A stretch of DNA of 64,000 bases. Source: an uncultured Roseibium sp. (lineage in GTDB: Bacteria; Pseudomonadota; Alphaproteobacteria; Rhizobiales; Stappiaceae). Position numbers and translations under genes: made by a program. Positions 44,860 to 54,729 of the stretch are shown one piece after another. Each line of letters starts with the position of its first letter. Position 1 is the stretch's first letter. The notes beneath the pieces were generated by a model. The model worked only from the letters and a program-made list of their open reading frames with translations, did not search any database and had not been told where the DNA came from. The stretch spans positions 124,001-188,000 of the forward strand of contig NZ_CANLVF010000001.1 in the NCBI RefSeq assembly GCF_947494555.1, read 5' to 3'.

Positions 44860-46011
44860 GTGTTTACGAAGACGAAGATGGATCGCGCTCAGGAAGTCGC
44901 TTTGCTTGAAGAGCTCTTGGGCTTGAAGGAGAACAGCCTCTTCTTTTTGGACTACGCCGTGCAATTCTCACACGTTGATCGATACGTAACTGAGACCCGT
45001 TTTGATCGTGAAATGGCATCTGTGTTCCGTGCGGTGCCACTCATTGCTGCCCATGCCAGCGAGCTTCCGGAAAGAGGCAGCTATCTGACGCGTCAGATCG
45101 GTGACTTGCCTGTTCTGCTGACACGCGGAAAAGACGGAAGAGCGAATGCATTCGTAAACGTCTGCCGTCACCGCGGGGCGCGGCTCGTTGCCGAAGGAAA
45201 AGGGTGCAAACATGCCTTCAGTTGTCCCTATCACGCATGGACATGGAACAGTTCAGGGGACCTGCGCGGCGTCCCGCACGAAAAACAGGGCTTTCCGGAT
45301 CTGGAGCGGTCGGCCTATGCATTGAAGCGGTTGCCGGCGACCGAGCGGCTCGGGCTTATCTGGGTCGTTGCCGGCCCCCTCGCAGAGCCGGAGTTCGATG
45401 CGTTCCTCAAGCCGGTGGAAAGGGATTTCGGCTGGCTCGGTGTGACTGGTCTCGGAATTGCCGCATGTGACCTGACAGTTCTGGGCGCTAACTGGAAGCT
45501 CCTCTTGGAGGGAGGCCTGGAGGCTTATCATTTCAAGGTGACGCACAAAGAGACGATCGGATCGCATTTTCTCGACAACATCTCCAGCTATCAGGTGCTG
45601 GGACCGCATATCAGATCGGTTCTGCCGCGTTCGAGGGTGACGTTGCCTGAGACCGGAGATGGTGAAAGCTGGTCGATCCGGGACCATGCAAATGTGCTTT
45701 ACACCGTGTTTCCCCTGAACCAGTTTCTTGTGATGCAGGACCACGTCGCCTGGATCAGCCTCAACCCACTCGCGCCGGACAGAACCGAGGCGATGATCGT
45801 GACACTGGCCCCGCAAGAGACCATCGCCGAAGATCGCATGGACCATTGGCGCCGCAATCACAAGATTACCTCGGTTACGCTTTCTGAAGATTTCGAGGTC
45901 AACGAAGCGGTGCAGGCCGGGCTCGCAAGCGGTGCCAATGAGTTTCTGACCTTTGGCAGATATGAAGGAGCATTGCACCGCTTCAATGACGAGGTCGAGA
46001 AACGTCTTTGA
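44860..46011 (+). CDS. Rieske aromatic-ring-hydroxylating oxygenase, alpha subunit type
   Basis: 383 residues from GTG 44860; ATG 44878 is the alternative. Rieske 2Fe-2S centre: Cys102-x-His104 and Cys122-x2-His125. Mononuclear iron site: His224 and His229 in EAYHFKVTHKE, with NWKLLLEGGLEAYH before it. The family includes ring dioxygenases, choline or carnitine monooxygenases and O/N-demethylases. No reductase or beta subunit gene is adjacent, so its electron partner lies elsewhere. Substrate unknown; the divergent TetR gene suggests that its inducer is the substrate. Confidence 0.88.
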   Translation: MFTKTKMDRAQEVALLEELLGLKENSLFFLDYAVQFSHVDRYVTETRFDREMASVFRAVPLIAAHASELPERGSYLTRQIGDLPVLLTRGKDGRANAFVNVCRHRGARLVAEGKGCKHAFSCPYHAWTWNSSGDLRGVPHEKQGFPDLERSAYALKRLPATERLGLIWVVAGPLAEPEFDAFLKPVERDFGWLGVTGLGIAACDLTVLGANWKLLLEGGLEAYHFKVTHKETIGSHFLDNISSYQVLGPHIRSVLPRSRVTLPETGDGESWSIRDHANVLYTVFPLNQFLVMQDHVAWISLNPLAPDRTEAMIVTLAPQETIAEDRMDHWRRNHKITSVTLSEDFEVNEAVQAGLASGANEFLTFGRYEGALHRFNDEVEKRL

Positions 46012-46346
46012 AATGCACATGAATCACCTTCACCGCCGCGCCTCATGGACGTTCAAAAGTTTTCTGGAAAATGCGCACGTTGGATTTTTCTGTCCGATGC
46101 AAGGTTCTTTTGCCTCGATTGAACGCTGTCGTGTTGACAGTTTCAGGACAATTCTAAGTATTTCTCCCTAGTCAATTATTCTTAAATCGCCGATAGTTAT
46201 ACTTTTGGTTGTGATTTTTTTGCTTCTCTAGATGGTGCAAAACTTTTCATTACGTGCGTTGAAATATTTTGGATCAATATTTCTTTTACTTTCCCATGCG
46301 TTAATCTTGTCAGTTTCTGATTCCGTTCTCAGGGGAGGACAAGACG
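46012..46346. other. 335-base intergenic region
   Basis: AT-rich; holds the promoter and ribosome site (AGGGGAGGAC) for the chemoreceptor gene. No other signal recognised. Confidence 0.4.
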
Positions 46347-47819
46347 TTGTTGTTTCGTAGTTCAGCGAAAGCCACTATCGAGGCCTTTAGCCGCTCCCAG
46401 GCGATGATCGAATTCACGCCGGACGGGCATATTCTCAATGCCAACGCGAATTTCCTCGGGGCCATGGGCTATGCGCTCGAAGAAATAAAGGGCCAGCACC
46501 ATCGTCTGTTCGTTGACCCAGACTACGGAAATAGCAATGAATACAGCGACTTCTGGCAAGATCTGGCACGGGGCGAGTTCAAGGCGGAAGAGTTTCTAAG
46601 ATTTGACAAAGATGGCAATGAAGTCTGGATCCAGGCGTCTTACAATCCGGTCGTGAATGCGGCGGGCAAGGTCGTCAAGGTGGTCAAGATCGCTTCCGAC
46701 ATCACCGAGCAGAAGAAACGAAATGCCGATTTCGAGGGCCAGGTCGCTGCGCTCAACCGCTCCCAGGCCGTCATTCATTTTGAACTGGACGGCACGATCA
46801 TCGACGCCAACGAGAACTTTCTCGGAGCCATGGGCTACACGATCGATGAGATCCGGGGACAGCATCACAGAATGTTCGTCGAGGACGCTTACGGCCAATC
46901 CGGTGAGTATCATCAATTCTGGGAAGAGCTTGGCCGGGGAGTGTTCAAGGCAGACGAATTCAAGCGGGTTGCAAAGGGCGGACGCGAGACTTGGATCCAG
47001 GCGACTTACAATCCGATCATGGATGCATCGGGACGCCCATTCAAGGTCGTGAAGTTTGCCAGCGACATCACCGAGCAAGTCCAGGATCGCCAGCGCCGGA
47101 AACAGGTTCAGGAAACCATTGATGCCGAGCTCTCCGAAATGGCCCAGTCCATTTCAGAAACAGTGCATCAGGCAAGCGAATCCGCTTCTGCTTCCGAACA
47201 GACGTCTTCCAGCGTGCAGACCGTTGCGGCCGCGTCAGAAGAACTCGTCGCCTCCATCCAGGAAATCAGCCGACAGGTTCAGGTCGCGCTTGAGGTTTCC
47301 AACAACGCGCAGGGTGAAGCCGAGCGGTCGAGCGAGATTATGTCCGGCCTCTCGGAGGACGCCAAGACGATCGGTTCCGTCATCGAACTGATCGACGGCA
47401 TTGCCGATCAGACCAATCTTCTCGCGCTCAACGCGACCATCGAGGCGGCGCGAGCCGGCGAGGCCGGGAAAGGTTTTGCGGTCGTGGCCTCTGAGGTCAA
47501 AAGCCTTGCATCACAGACCAGCAAGGCGACCGAAGAAATCTCGACCCAGGTCAGTTCCGTTCAGGAGACGACCGAACGCGCGGTTGAGGCGATCTCATCC
47601 ATCATGGAGGTGATCAGGAATATCGCAGAGATCGCAACCAGTATCTCGACCGCCGTTGAGGAACAGACAGCTGTGACGAACGATATATCGTCAAACATGC
47701 AATCGGCTGCGCAGGGCGTGGATTTGATCAACACAAACCTGCAGACGATAACTTCTTCCACGTCTCAACTGGAAGGGGTTACAGACAACGTGCGTCAAGC
47801 ATCTCGTTCCTTGATGTAA
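46347..47819 (+). CDS. Soluble methyl-accepting chemotaxis protein with two PAS domains
   Basis: 490 residues, TTG start at 46347 (or 46350) after AGGGGAGGAC at 46331-46340. Two PAS domains repeat each other (about 10-125 and 130-245): both contain [13 protein letters not shown] and WIQA(S/T)YNP. Then a signalling domain with the MCP hairpin tip [20 protein letters not shown] and [15 protein letters not shown]. No membrane helices, so it senses an internal cue, perhaps redox or a ligand bound in PAS. It relays to a CheA/CheW system encoded elsewhere. Confidence 0.9.
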   Translation: MLFRSSAKATIEAFSRSQAMIEFTPDGHILNANANFLGAMGYALEEIKGQHHRLFVDPDYGNSNEYSDFWQDLARGEFKAEEFLRFDKDGNEVWIQASYNPVVNAAGKVVKVVKIASDITEQKKRNADFEGQVAALNRSQAVIHFELDGTIIDANENFLGAMGYTIDEIRGQHHRMFVEDAYGQSGEYHQFWEELGRGVFKADEFKRVAKGGRETWIQATYNPIMDASGRPFKVVKFASDITEQVQDRQRRKQVQETIDAELSEMAQSISETVHQASESASASEQTSSSVQTVAAASEELVASIQEISRQVQVALEVSNNAQGEAERSSEIMSGLSEDAKTIGSVIELIDGIADQTNLLALNATIEAARAGEAGKGFAVVASEVKSLASQTSKATEEISTQVSSVQETTERAVEAISSIMEVIRNIAEIATSISTAVEEQTAVTNDISSNMQSAAQGVDLINTNLQTITSSTSQLEGVTDNVRQASRSLM

Positions 47820-47905
47820 GACAGACGCGCGTCGGCGGGTTCAACCTTTTTGGGGGAAGTGAGCTCAATTGCTTCCTAGCAAACCGGCGCCAACCACCTA
47901 TGGTC

Positions 47906-49510
47906 CTACTCGGCTGCTTCGGTCTCCTTCCACCTGCCGATAATGATCCCGCTCCGGCTTTCCTTGTCGCGTACACCGAGAACATCTTCATCTGTCATGG
48001 TGGTCCGGTTCTTGCGGGCAAGGAGGCGTTCCAGAAGGCGATTGTGCATGGTCTGGCGAATGTCTGCGTGACTGGGTGATCTGCCGAGGTCGACGAATTC
48101 GTCCGGATCCTCTTTTAGATTGAAGAGTTGCGGTGGGAAGCCTTTGAAATGAATGTATTTCCAACTTTCTGTCCGGATCATGTAACCGCGTGCATCCGAA
48201 GGGCCGAGATCAAGTGTTTCGCGCGCCGAATAAAACGCATAATCGATTTCGGAAAAGACACTGTCGCGCCAGTCTGCCGGCGTTTCACCGCGCAGAAGTG
48301 GCATCAGGGAGCGTCCTTCGAGCCTGTGCGGTGCAGGAGCTGCACCTGTTGCCTCAATGAACGTCGGCACCAGGTCGATCGCCTCCACGAAATCATTGCA
48401 AACCTCGCCCCGGGTGGCATCAGCTTCTTCACGCGGATCGTAGACAAGAAGGGGAACCCGCACGGATTCCTCATGAAACAGTTCTTTTTCGCCAAGCCAG
48501 TGATCACCTAGATAATCGCCATGGTCCGAGGTGAAGACGATCATTGTGTCTTTCGATTTTCCTGTTTCCTCAAGCCAGTCGAACAGCCTTCCCAGGTGAT
48601 CGTCGATCTGCTTGATGAGACCCATATAGGCTGGCAGCACGGTTTCGCGCACGCCCTGTTCGGAGAAGGTCTGGCTGACCTCCATTCCCATGAAAGCCTC
48701 GAAGACGGGATTGGGGTCGTGCCTTTCCGACTGTGAGCGATGGGGCGGCAGGAAGGTGTCTGCACCGTACATGTCGTGGTATGGCGCCGGGGCGATATAG
48801 GGCCAGTGCGGTTTGATGTAACTCAGATGACAAAGCCACGGAGTATCGCCCATTTCGGTAATGAATTCACGGGCACGCATGGTCATGTATGCGGTTTCGG
48901 AATGTTCCTCGACGACACGCGCAGGCAAATTGGAGTTCTTCAGGTACCAGCCGGAGAGGATTTCTCCGTCCGGACCTTCGCCGGCGTTTGCATAGTCGTT
49001 CCAGGGGTTGTCGCCTTCATACCCGAGAGAGCGCAGCCAGTCATTGTAGCGGAGCTTGCCACCCTTGTTTTTCAGGAGAGGGTCCGGGTGCAGTCCGTCG
49101 TCGCGCTCGTAAGGATCGAAGCCCGGCTGGCTGACCAGGCAGCCGATGTCGGTCGAAGCGTTCAGTCCAAAGCGGGCCATGCCGTCGCGATCGGGTATCA
49201 TGTGGGTCTTGCCGACTACGGCGGTCGTGACACCATGGGGCCTGAGATAATCGCCAAGCGTCAACTCGCCGATGGGGAGCGGGACCAGGTTCCACGTGGC
49301 GCCATGGCTGAAGACAGTGCGTCCGGTATAAAAGGAGGCGCGCGATGGTCCGCAGACCGGAGATTGAACATAAGCCCTGTTGAACCGGACACCTCGTTCT
49401 GCCAGCCGGTCAATATTCGGTGTCTTGAGATGCGGATGGCCGTAGCAGGACAAATAGTCCCAGCGCAGCTGATCGGCCATGATGAAGAGAATATTCTTGA
49501 TCCTGGGCAT
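47906..49510 (-). CDS. Cytosolic sulfatase / phosphonate-monoester-hydrolase-type enzyme
   Basis: 534 residues, alkaline phosphatase superfamily. The Cys-x-Pro-Ser-Arg signature (VCGPSRASFYTGRT) marks the cysteine changed to formylglycine. Metal ligands appear in FIMADQLRWDY and FTSDHGDYLGDHWLGEKE. Its layout, with YIKPHWPYIAPAPYHDMY and the C-terminal arm, is close to phosphonate monoester hydrolases and related arylsulfatases. No signal peptide, so it acts in the cytosol. Three bases after a TRAP dctM gene, suggesting that it hydrolyses what the transporter brings in. Confidence 0.85.
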   Translation of the reverse strand: MPRIKNILFIMADQLRWDYLSCYGHPHLKTPNIDRLAERGVRFNRAYVQSPVCGPSRASFYTGRTVFSHGATWNLVPLPIGELTLGDYLRPHGVTTAVVGKTHMIPDRDGMARFGLNASTDIGCLVSQPGFDPYERDDGLHPDPLLKNKGGKLRYNDWLRSLGYEGDNPWNDYANAGEGPDGEILSGWYLKNSNLPARVVEEHSETAYMTMRAREFITEMGDTPWLCHLSYIKPHWPYIAPAPYHDMYGADTFLPPHRSQSERHDPNPVFEAFMGMEVSQTFSEQGVRETVLPAYMGLIKQIDDHLGRLFDWLEETGKSKDTMIVFTSDHGDYLGDHWLGEKELFHEESVRVPLLVYDPREEADATRGEVCNDFVEAIDLVPTFIEATGAAPAPHRLEGRSLMPLLRGETPADWRDSVFSEIDYAFYSARETLDLGPSDARGYMIRTESWKYIHFKGFPPQLFNLKEDPDEFVDLGRSPSHADIRQTMHNRLLERLLARKNRTTMTDEDVLGVRDKESRSGIIIGRWKETEAAE

Positions 49511-49513
49511 GTT

Positions 49514-50809
49514 CTACCTTGCGATTGACGGCAGGAAGGTCGCGATCTGCGGGAAGGAAAACACCATGATGAGCCCGATCCCGAGCGCGACGATATAGGT
49601 GGTGACACCCCGGAAAATATCCGTGAGTTTCACCTGCGGCAGAACCGACTTCACCACAAACACGTTCATGCCGATGGGTGGCGTGATCAAGCCGATCTCG
49701 GTAACAAGCACCACGATGATGCCGAACCAGATCATGTCGACACCGGTGGCGTACAGCGCCGGCAGGAACACCGGCACCAGCAACACGACAATGCCGATTG
49801 TTTCAAACACCATCCCCATAAGCAGTGCAATCAGGCAGATGAAGGCGACAAGCTCCGCGGGCGAAAACGCGGCTTCTTCGACAAAATCCAGCAGATCGTA
49901 GGGCATTCCCGAAAGATTGATGAATTGGGTAAAGACCACGGCTCCGAAAAGGACGATGAAGATCTTCGCGGTTGTCATGGCTGCCTCGACGAGACATACG
50001 CGCAGCGCGCTGACCGTACGCAAATACCCGCGCAGCGCCGCGATGACTGCGGCTCCAAAGGCGCCGATCCCCGAGGCTTCCGTGGCGGTGAAAATGCCGC
50101 CGTAAATACCACCCAGGACAATTGTGAACAGAACCAGGACCGGCAGTGTACCGCGTATCGCCTTGCGTTTCCTTTCTTTCGCAAGGTCGGCTGCCTCCGG
50201 CGCAGAGGCCGGGTCGATTCGAACCATGACGGCAACCGCCAGCAAAAACAGCAGGATCAGGAGCATTCCCGGCAGAATGCCTGCAATGAACAGAAGGCCG
50301 ATATCCTGTTCGGCAACGATGCCGTAGATCACCAGTGGAACAGATGGCGGGATCATGATGCCAAGCGTACCGCCGGCGGCAATCGTTCCCGCTGCGAGAC
50401 GGTCGGAATAATTGTAGGCCTTCATCTGAGGCATCGCGACTTTCGACATGGTCGCTGCAGTTGCCAAAGTGGAGCCGCAGACAGCGGAGAACCCACCGCA
50501 GGCCAATACCGTGGCGAGCGCAAGACCGCCCCGGAATTTCCCGAGTGCGGCATAAGCGGCGTCATAGAGATCGCTGCTGATATCGGACCTGTAGATGAAC
50601 ACGCCCATCAGGACGAACAGCGGAATGACGGAGAGATTGTAGTTCTGGGCGTCCTCAGTCACCTGCTGGGCGACCATTGTGAGTGACGCGGTCCAACCGC
50701 GCTCAAACGCAAATCCGACAAAGCCCACGAACAGCGTCGCAAAGCCGACGCGGAAGCCGTAAAAACACAACGCGAGAAGCGCGGCAAATCCGATCAGTGC
50801 CGTGGTCAT
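49514..50809 (-). CDS. dctM: TRAP transporter large permease (DctM), second system
   Basis: 431 residues from ATG 50809, which overlaps the dctQ stop (ATGA); the frame to 50974 lies inside dctQ. DctM landmarks: VIPLFVLMGVFIYRSDISSD, ACGGFSAVCGSTLATAATMS, AAGGTLGIMIPPSVPLVIYG and the end ITPPIGMNVFVVKS. About 12 membrane segments. Joined to the sulfatase gene by a three-base gap. Confidence 0.92.
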   Translation of the reverse strand: MTTALIGFAALLALCFYGFRVGFATLFVGFVGFAFERGWTASLTMVAQQVTEDAQNYNLSVIPLFVLMGVFIYRSDISSDLYDAAYAALGKFRGGLALATVLACGGFSAVCGSTLATAATMSKVAMPQMKAYNYSDRLAAGTIAAGGTLGIMIPPSVPLVIYGIVAEQDIGLLFIAGILPGMLLILLFLLAVAVMVRIDPASAPEAADLAKERKRKAIRGTLPVLVLFTIVLGGIYGGIFTATEASGIGAFGAAVIAALRGYLRTVSALRVCLVEAAMTTAKIFIVLFGAVVFTQFINLSGMPYDLLDFVEEAAFSPAELVAFICLIALLMGMVFETIGIVVLLVPVFLPALYATGVDMIWFGIIVVLVTEIGLITPPIGMNVFVVKSVLPQVKLTDIFRGVTTYIVALGIGLIMVFSFPQIATFLPSIAR

Positions 50810-51336
50810 TCGCTGGAGCCTGCTGCTGATTTCTTCAAATTGAGAATCTTGAGCGCGACGCCTGCGACCTGCGACACCACGCTGATGACCGCAAAGACGG
50901 CGATCGTCGCCGTGACGTAGTAGAGCGGCATCTCGAGGACGACCGTAAGTTTCTGGAGCGTATAGGATTCCCACGCGTGCTCGAACAGAACGACGGCGAT
51001 CAGAGCCATGCAGAATACCGAGAAGATCTGGATCGTGATTTCGTAGACAAAGGGTGTCATCAGTCGCTTGATAGGGGGTTCGAACAACTCAACCGTGATG
51101 TGATCGTCGCGCGCATTGATCACTCCGAGACCGGAGAAGATTGCGAGCGCGAGTAGTGCGGAGATAATTTCCGTGCCGCCGAAGATGGGACTGTGAAAGA
51201 CATATCTTCCGATTACATCTGCAAAGGTCAGCAGCATCATGATCAGGATCACGATCCCCGAGATGTTCTCGAGTATCGTGATCGCTGTCGCGAGCAACGA
51301 CCTGACGATGCCCTTCTTTTGGGGCGCTTCGCTCAT
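50806..51336 (-). CDS. dctQ: TRAP transporter small permease (DctQ), second system
   Basis: 176 residues, four membrane segments, with the DctQ phrase VIGRYVFHSPIFGGTEIISA. Overlaps dctP upstream and dctM downstream by four bases each, so the three parts are made in step, unlike the first TRAP locus. Confidence 0.9.
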   Translation of the reverse strand: MSEAPQKKGIVRSLLATAITILENISGIVILIMMLLTFADVIGRYVFHSPIFGGTEIISALLALAIFSGLGVINARDDHITVELFEPPIKRLMTPFVYEITIQIFSVFCMALIAVVLFEHAWESYTLQKLTVVLEMPLYYVTATIAVFAVISVVSQVAGVALKILNLKKSAAGSSE

Positions 51337-52361
51337 TGCGAGAGTTCCGCGGCCCGCGCCTGATAATGATCAAGTGCTGCCTGACCATCTATTCCAGCCT
51401 CGGATGCCTTCGAGAGCCATGCCTCCGTGATCGGTTCTGCAGCTTTCATCAATGCGGCTTCCAGCGCGGGGTCGGCCGTGTATTCGACGATGCCCAGTTC
51501 TTGAAACGAACCACGGACCTCATCATGGACACTGTCCCAAAGCCCGGCAGCGACTTTTCCAATCGTGTCCTGGGAAATGGCGTGGATGGCTTCCTGGTCC
51601 TCCGGAGAGATTTCCGCCCACTTGTCCTTGTTCACGAAGAATGAAAACGTCGTTGTATACATGGGCTGCGACACACGGGTCACCGATTTGGAGTAGGGCA
51701 ATACCTGAAATGCCTTCAGACCGTCACCGCTCAGTCCCATGTGACTGTCGACGACACCGTTTGCGATCACTTCATTCGACTGAACCGCGGGCGTTGCCAC
51801 AACGCCTGCGCCGAGTTCCTTGGCGATGTTGGCCAGCGGTCCCGGCAATGCCCACATCTTGCGGGACTGGAAATCCTCCAACGTCACGATCGGCGTGTCC
51901 GTGCCGGAGTAGATGTCTCCCGGTGTGATGACCCATTGTGAGAGAAGTTCGACGGTATCGAATTCGTCCGGATAAAACTTCTTGTTGGTTTCCCAGGCCG
52001 CATCCGTCATCGCGATACTGTTGCGAGTTCCGGAAAATGGCTGCATGGCCGTCAATGCTCCGGTCACGCGATTTCCGATCAGTCCGTTGAACTGAACCGC
52101 GGCATCCACGAGCCCCTTTTCGACGGATGCAAGCTGTTCTGGCGGCGGCGCCACCGACTTCGGCGGGATGTTTGCCGTTACGCGCCCTTCGGTCACGCGT
52201 TCCACTTCTTCGATCCAGCCGGGAAGAACCTTGGTGCAGACAAAATGCTGCGGTGGCCAAAAGCAATTGACGATCAACCGGGTCTTGGCGACTGCCGCTT
52301 CGGGTAATCCGACGGCCACCGTCGCGGTCGCGAGTGATATCGCGGCTAGATGAAGTTTCAT
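51333..52361 (-). CDS. dctP: TRAP substrate-binding protein (DctP), second system
   Basis: 342 residues from ATG 52361 (MKLHLAAISLATA), which has GGGAGGAGA upstream; the frame to 52412 lacks it. Signal peptide at 1-25 (ending EAAVA). DctP/YiaO-like with WPPQHFVCTKVLPGWIEEVE, then PPKSVAPPPEQLASVEKGLV and RKMWALPGPLANIAKELGAG. Divergent from a LysR gene. Ligand unknown; the sulfatase/PMH enzyme of the same operon hints at a sulfate or phosphonate ester. Confidence 0.88.
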   Translation of the reverse strand: MKLHLAAISLATATVAVGLPEAAVAKTRLIVNCFWPPQHFVCTKVLPGWIEEVERVTEGRVTANIPPKSVAPPPEQLASVEKGLVDAAVQFNGLIGNRVTGALTAMQPFSGTRNSIAMTDAAWETNKKFYPDEFDTVELLSQWVITPGDIYSGTDTPIVTLEDFQSRKMWALPGPLANIAKELGAGVVATPAVQSNEVIANGVVDSHMGLSGDGLKAFQVLPYSKSVTRVSQPMYTTTFSFFVNKDKWAEISPEDQEAIHAISQDTIGKVAAGLWDSVHDEVRGSFQELGIVEYTADPALEAALMKAAEPITEAWLSKASEAGIDGQAALDHYQARAAELSQ

Positions 52362-52381
52362 ATGTCTCCTCCCTGAATGAG

Positions 52382-52441
52382 CGGATATTTTTTGTCGATT
52401 TTCTACGCTCACCTAGATGTTTGACGAAAAAAACATATCCG
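52382..52441. promoter_or_regulatory. Long inverted repeat in the TRAP/LysR divergent promoter
   Basis: CGGATATTTTTTGTCG at 52382-52397 is repeated in reverse as GACGAAAAAAACATATCCG at 52423-52441 (imperfect, 25-base centre). Likely contacts for the LysR regulator. Confidence 0.5.
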
Positions 52442-52479
52442 TCTAATACTTATTTGATACAACATTATGTGAAATTGAT

Positions 52480-53409
52480 ATGTTTATTGATCCACGTCAT
52501 CTTGAACAGCTTGCCGTCATTGTTGAGTCGGAAACGCTGCAGGAGGCCGCTGAAAAGATCGGCACGTCGCAACCGGCTTTGAGCCGGATGATCAAGGCGC
52601 TCGAGGAACGTTCCGGAACGCTGTTGTTCGACCGGGACAGCAAACCGCTTAAGGCGACGCACGTCTGTCGGGAACTTGCCAGTCAGGGCAAGGCAGTGCA
52701 GTCGGCACAGCGCAGAGCCGAGGAATGCGTTCAGCTTGCGGGGCAGGGGATGGTCGGATCCCTCAAGCTGGGCGTGCCGCCCTTTCTGTGCCGAAGACTG
52801 GTTTCCGAGGCGGTGGCGAGTTTCGTGTCGGAACGATCGACCGCCCATATTGAACTCATTCCCGACTATCACGCGGGCTTGCAGCAGCGGCTGATCCAGA
52901 ATGTCATCGACGTCATTGTTGCTCCGTCAAAATTTGTCGATCACAACAATGCCGAATTTGCGCTCGAACCCTTGTTTGAGGATTCAAATGTCATCGTCGG
53001 GCGCGCCGAACATCCCCTCTTCCGCAAGAAGCAGATTACGGGAAAGGACCTGTCTTCCGTTACCTGGATCGGTCACTCAGACAGTAGTATTTTAAGGTAT
53101 GACATGGAAACCGCATTGAAGCTGATGGGTGTTCAGCGCTTGCATCTGGCCTTTCAGAGCGGTTCGGCGGACGCGATCGTGGAAGTCCTGCGACATACGG
53201 ATCTCTTGACTGTTCTGCCGCGATACGCGATCCGGGCCGATGGCAGCGATGGACTTGCAATCGCACCTGTCGTGCTGCCCAATTCCGTCCAGGTTATCTG
53301 TATCATAACCTACGCAGGGCGCGAAGAAAGCGAGCTGATGCGCGATTTCAAGCAACATCTTCGAAGACACATAGCGGCAGAAACGCGCGAGACCGTTTTT
53401 AGGTCTTAG
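52480..53409 (+). CDS. LysR-family regulator of the second TRAP locus
   Basis: 309 residues. LysR HTH at 1-60 (HLEQLAVIVESETLQEAAEK, IGTSQPALSRMIKALEERSG), then a periplasmic-binding-like effector domain (GSLKLGVPPFLCRRLVSEAV). It starts 118 bases from the divergent dctP, the classic LysR arrangement, so it likely activates uptake and hydrolysis when the substrate is present. Confidence 0.9.
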   Translation: MFIDPRHLEQLAVIVESETLQEAAEKIGTSQPALSRMIKALEERSGTLLFDRDSKPLKATHVCRELASQGKAVQSAQRRAEECVQLAGQGMVGSLKLGVPPFLCRRLVSEAVASFVSERSTAHIELIPDYHAGLQQRLIQNVIDVIVAPSKFVDHNNAEFALEPLFEDSNVIVGRAEHPLFRKKQITGKDLSSVTWIGHSDSSILRYDMETALKLMGVQRLHLAFQSGSADAIVEVLRHTDLLTVLPRYAIRADGSDGLAIAPVVLPNSVQVICIITYAGREESELMRDFKQHLRRHIAAETRETVFRS

Positions 53410-53450
53410 TGCTGATCCCGCTCGGACCGGTTTTTTGCGGCGACCGGGAT

Positions 53451-54713
53451 TCAGACGGTTTCCCGAAGTCCCTCACTGTCACGGCGAACCGCTTTTGAAC
53501 GGGAATGTGCTCCGATAACCTGTGAGACGAGGCGCTGCAACTTTGCGCAACACGCGTTCAGGTCATACCGCCTGACAATCATTTTTCGCGCTTCTGACCG
53601 CAACGGTTGAAACTTTTCGGGTGCGTGGAGCGCTTCCTCAACCCTTTCGGCGAATTCATCGACATTCCAGAAGTCTACAAGGCGGCCGTTGTGACCGTCC
53701 TTGACCACCTCGCGTACCGGCGGTGTGCTGGATGCAATGACGGCGGCACCACAGGACATGGCCTCCAGGAAGGACCAGGACAAGACAAAGGGATAGGTCA
53801 GATAGACGTGTGCCGCCGATACCTGAAACAGGCGTATCAATTCGCGGTGTGGAATCTGACCAAGGAAATGCATGCGGTCCGGCGCGAGGTTTGTCTCGTC
53901 CTCAAGCAGCTTGCGCCAGCTGGCAGCCTGTCCCGGTCCGCTCCCGTAGCTGACACCATCACCGCCTGCCACCACGAAGCGAGCACGGGGGATCCGTTTT
54001 GCAACGAGGGCGGCCGCGCGCATGAATTGCGGAAAACCCCGATAGGGTTCCAGGTCGCGCGCCGCGAACGTCACGACGGGATCACCGGCGCTCAGAAGAT
54101 TTCCGTCCGGGAGCCGAAAAGTTGCCAACGGATCGGGGCGCGCACGGCCCGTGTCGATACCTTCGTGCTGTACAATGATCTTTGAATGATATTCGGACGG
54201 GTATCTGTTTTTTTGCCATCGGGTCGGACTGATGCCGTAGTCCATCTGATCGAGTGTGGACAGCTGAACGGCATTGCGCAATCGGAGCGTTTGCCGTTGG
54301 GCGAGATCGATGTTTTCCGACGGCGCAAACCCGACATCACCACCTTCTGGCTGGAAAAAGTACTCGCAAAACCCGATCATCGGAGTGTCGGGGAGCGCGT
54401 CCTTCACGAACATCATGCCGCCCCAGGCGATGTGTCCAAGCACCAGGTCAGGCGTATTTCCGTGCGCGGAAAGCCGATGGAGGATTTCGGCAACCCGGCG
54501 CCCGGCTTCGATATAGGGAACCGAGGTGTCTTTCCGGCCCGAGGGGGAGGCGCGCGGTGTGTCACCGTTGCCGTAGCGAAGCACCCGCAGACCCGGGACG
54601 GGTCTGTCGATGCTTTCGCAAATCAGGGTTACGGTCCAGCCATCAAGAATGAGGCGCCGGGCAATATGAACGAATTGCCCGGGACCGTGCCGGTGCACGA
54701 AAACGATATGCAT
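53451..54713 (-). CDS. Glycosyltransferase family 4
   Basis: 420 residues, GT-B fold. N-terminal MHIVFVHRHGPGQFVHIARR, then the nucleotide-sugar-binding half: VTFAARDLEPYRGFPQFMRA, FLGQIPHRELIRLFQ and VYLTYPFVLSWSFLEAMSCG with the family Glu. It transfers a sugar from an activated donor to a growing glycan or protein; donor and acceptor unknown. It belongs with the exporter and glycan genes downstream, though on the other strand. Confidence 0.85.
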   Translation of the reverse strand: MHIVFVHRHGPGQFVHIARRLILDGWTVTLICESIDRPVPGLRVLRYGNGDTPRASPSGRKDTSVPYIEAGRRVAEILHRLSAHGNTPDLVLGHIAWGGMMFVKDALPDTPMIGFCEYFFQPEGGDVGFAPSENIDLAQRQTLRLRNAVQLSTLDQMDYGISPTRWQKNRYPSEYHSKIIVQHEGIDTGRARPDPLATFRLPDGNLLSAGDPVVTFAARDLEPYRGFPQFMRAAALVAKRIPRARFVVAGGDGVSYGSGPGQAASWRKLLEDETNLAPDRMHFLGQIPHRELIRLFQVSAAHVYLTYPFVLSWSFLEAMSCGAAVIASSTPPVREVVKDGHNGRLVDFWNVDEFAERVEEALHAPEKFQPLRSEARKMIVRRYDLNACCAKLQRLVSQVIGAHSRSKAVRRDSEGLRETV

Positions 54714-54729
54714 TTTGGGCGGTCTCTGG

